A stretch of 15,172 bases of DNA from positions 1-15,172 of the forward strand of contig DHWK01000122.1 of the NCBI GenBank assembly GCA_002413145.1. The letters run 5' to 3'. Source of the stretch: a bacterium UBP12_UBA5184 (GTDB lineage: Bacteria > Vulcanimicrobiota > Vulcanimicrobiia > Vulcanimicrobiales > Vulcanimicrobiaceae). Both the position numbers and the translations under genes were made by a program. The notes under the pieces were generated by a model. It ran no database searches and was not told the origin of the DNA. It was given only the letters and a program-made list of their open reading frames with translations. Within the stretch, counting starts at the first letter, position 1. The number at the start of each line of letters is the position of its first letter. Positions 14,006 to 15,172 of the stretch are shown here, piece after piece.

Positions 14006-14764
14006 ATGGCAGCGCTCGTCGAGACGCGCAACCTGACCAAATCGTTCGCCGGCTTCAAAGCCGTCGACGACGTCTCGCTGGCAATCGAAGAGGGGACGAT
14101 CCACGCGATCATCGGCCCCAACGGTGCCGGGAAGACGACGTTCTTCAACCTGCTCTCGGGCTTCATCACGCCGACGGCCGGGACGATTTGCTTCAAGGGC
14201 CGCGACATCACCGGGATGGACCCGCCGCACGTCGCGCGCCTCGGGATGGTGCGCAGCTTTCAGATCAACAGCATCTTTACGCACCTGACCGTGCTCGACA
14301 ACGTCAAGGTCTCGCTAGAATCGAAAACCGAGCTGCCCTCACGCTTCTGGCTCTCCAGCGCCGCGACGCGGCGACTCGAGCCCCGCGCGCTCGAGTTGTT
14401 GAGCGCGGTCGGCCTGGAAAAAGAGAAGGATCTGCTGGCGGTCCAGCTTTCATACGGACGCAAGCGCGCGCTCGAACTCGCGATCTCGCTCGCGCAAGAG
14501 CCCGAGATTCTGCTGCTGGACGAACCCACCGCCGGGATGGGCAGCGAGGACATCGGCAGTATCTCGCAACTGATCGGACGCGCGGCGAAGGAGCGGACCG
14601 TCGTGCTGGTCGAGCACAATCTCAGCGTCGTCGCCGACCTTTCAAACCGCATTACGGTGATGCAACGCGGAAAAGTCTTGGTAGAAGGGACCTATCAGGA
14701 AGTCCGGGCCGACCAGCGCGTGATCGACGCCTATCTCGGAGGCGGCGCGGCGGCGCATGCTTAA
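14006..14764 (+). CDS. livG: LivG-type ABC transporter ATP-binding protein
   Basis: 252 residues, normal for the family. It is one of two ATPases that power a branched-chain amino-acid-type importer at the inner face of the membrane. Walker A is GPNGAGKTT (37-45), the Q-loop Gln is residue 86 (SFQIN), the signature is LSYGRKRALELA (148-159; LSYG rather than LSGG is typical of LivG), Walker B ILLLDEP is at 168-174 and the switch His is residue 204 (VEHN). The D-loop region reads TAGMGSEDI. The start is ATG, 3 nt after the Fic stop; its reading frame overlaps livF by 8 nt. The usual upstream livH/livM permease genes are absent, so they must be downstream or elsewhere. The true substrate may be branched-chain amino acids, amides or urea; sequence alone does not tell. 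Confidence 0.93.
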   Translation: MAALVETRNLTKSFAGFKAVDDVSLAIEEGTIHAIIGPNGAGKTTFFNLLSGFITPTAGTICFKGRDITGMDPPHVARLGMVRSFQINSIFTHLTVLDNVKVSLESKTELPSRFWLSSAATRRLEPRALELLSAVGLEKEKDLLAVQLSYGRKRALELAISLAQEPEILLLDEPTAGMGSEDIGSISQLIGRAAKERTVVLVEHNLSVVADLSNRITVMQRGKVLVEGTYQEVRADQRVIDAYLGGGAAAHA

Positions 14765-15172
14765 GACCCGCGACCTCAACGCCTATTACGACGAAAGCCA
14801 CGTCCTGCGCGGCGTCGATCTCGAAGTGCGGCCTGGCGAAGTCGTCACGCTCGTCGGGCGCAACGGCGCCGGGAAGACGACGACGCTCAAATCGATCATG
14901 GGGATCGTGCGGCAGCGCTCCGGCGAAATCGAATTCGAAGGCCGGCCGATCGTGCGCCTCAGCTCCGACAAGATCGCGCGGCGCGGCATCGGTTTCGTCC
15001 CCGAGGAGCGCGGCATCTACGCGACCTTGACGGTGGCCGAGCACCTAACGCTGCCGGTGGTCGTCGGCCAAAACGCCTGGCCGCTCGAGCGAATCTACGA
15101 CCTCTTCCCAATCCTCAAGGAACGCGGCTCGTCGATGGGGACGATGCTTTCCGGCGGCGAGCAGCAGATGCT
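14757..15172 (+). CDS. livF: LivF-type ABC transporter ATP-binding protein (partial, 3' end outside window)
   Basis: The first 138 codons of the second importer ATPase, running off the right edge (families are about 235 residues). Walker A is GRNGAGKTT (34-42), followed by the LivF-typical VPEERGIYATLTVAEHL (81-97) covering the loop where the Q-loop would be, and the signature LSGGEQQM (131-138) just at the edge. Walker B and the switch His are outside. ATG 14757 overlaps the end of livG by 8 nt, which is the common coupled arrangement of livG and livF. MLKTRDLNAYYDESHVLRGV is a normal LivF N-terminus. Together with LivG it would form the nucleotide-binding heterodimer of the importer. Confidence 0.93.
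   Translation, partial: MLKTRDLNAYYDESHVLRGVDLEVRPGEVVTLVGRNGAGKTTTLKSIMGIVRQRSGEIEFEGRPIVRLSSDKIARRGIGFVPEERGIYATLTVAEHLTLPVVVGQNAWPLERIYDLFPILKERGSSMGTMLSGGEQQM

Overview
The window is about 15.2 kb of high-GC bacterial DNA, densely packed with genes and with very short intergenic gaps. A lipoprotein signal peptide, an ABC-2 polysaccharide exporter and an O-antigen-like glycosyltransferase cluster point to a diderm (Gram-negative type) bacterium. A full-length cobalamin-dependent MetH and a LivG/LivF pair fit a free-living heterotroph. The phylum cannot be fixed from sequence alone; codon bias and the WY...FRW-type accessory domains would suit a high-GC environmental lineage (Eremiobacterota is one low-confidence guess). 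I see no tRNA, rRNA, CRISPR array or insertion sequence.

Layout. (1) 1-592, minus: the 5' part of an ABC-2 polysaccharide-export permease that runs off the left edge and is interrupted by an in-frame TAA. (2) 685-1638, plus: a lipoprotein made of two tandem copies of one beta-rich domain. (3) 1648-9076, minus: an apparent seven-gene operon with genes overlapping or separated by at most 15 nt. In transcription order it holds a small helical/coiled-coil protein, a double GT-B glycosyltransferase, a second GT4-type glycosyltransferase, GDP-L-fucose synthase, a coiled-coil repeat protein and two GT2 glycosyltransferases. (4) 9156-9521, plus: a small VanZ-like membrane protein whose end overlaps the end of metH. 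(5) 9518-12988, minus: metH. (6) 13034-15172, plus: a Fic-domain protein, then livG and the start of livF, tightly packed.

How the genes work together. Regions 1-3 look like part of a fucose-containing surface-polysaccharide locus of the ABC-transporter-dependent type. Fcl makes GDP-L-fucose, the four glycosyltransferases build the glycan at the cytoplasmic face, and the permease (with an ATPase presumably outside the window) exports it. The lipoprotein domain resembles the C-terminal accessory domain of the last glycosyltransferase, which suggests a shared carbohydrate-related fold. MetH performs methionine synthesis, and LivG/LivF are the ATPases of a branched-chain amino-acid-type importer.

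Most notable points: a glycosyltransferase whose best start codon is ATA, one base from the ATGA junction used by the next gene; the nonsense codon in the exporter, followed by a possible reinitiation site; the domain shared between lipoprotein and glycosyltransferase; a Fic protein lacking the usual acidic residue in its active-site loop; and a coiled-coil protein with three near-identical 14-residue repeats between sugar-biosynthesis and transferase genes.
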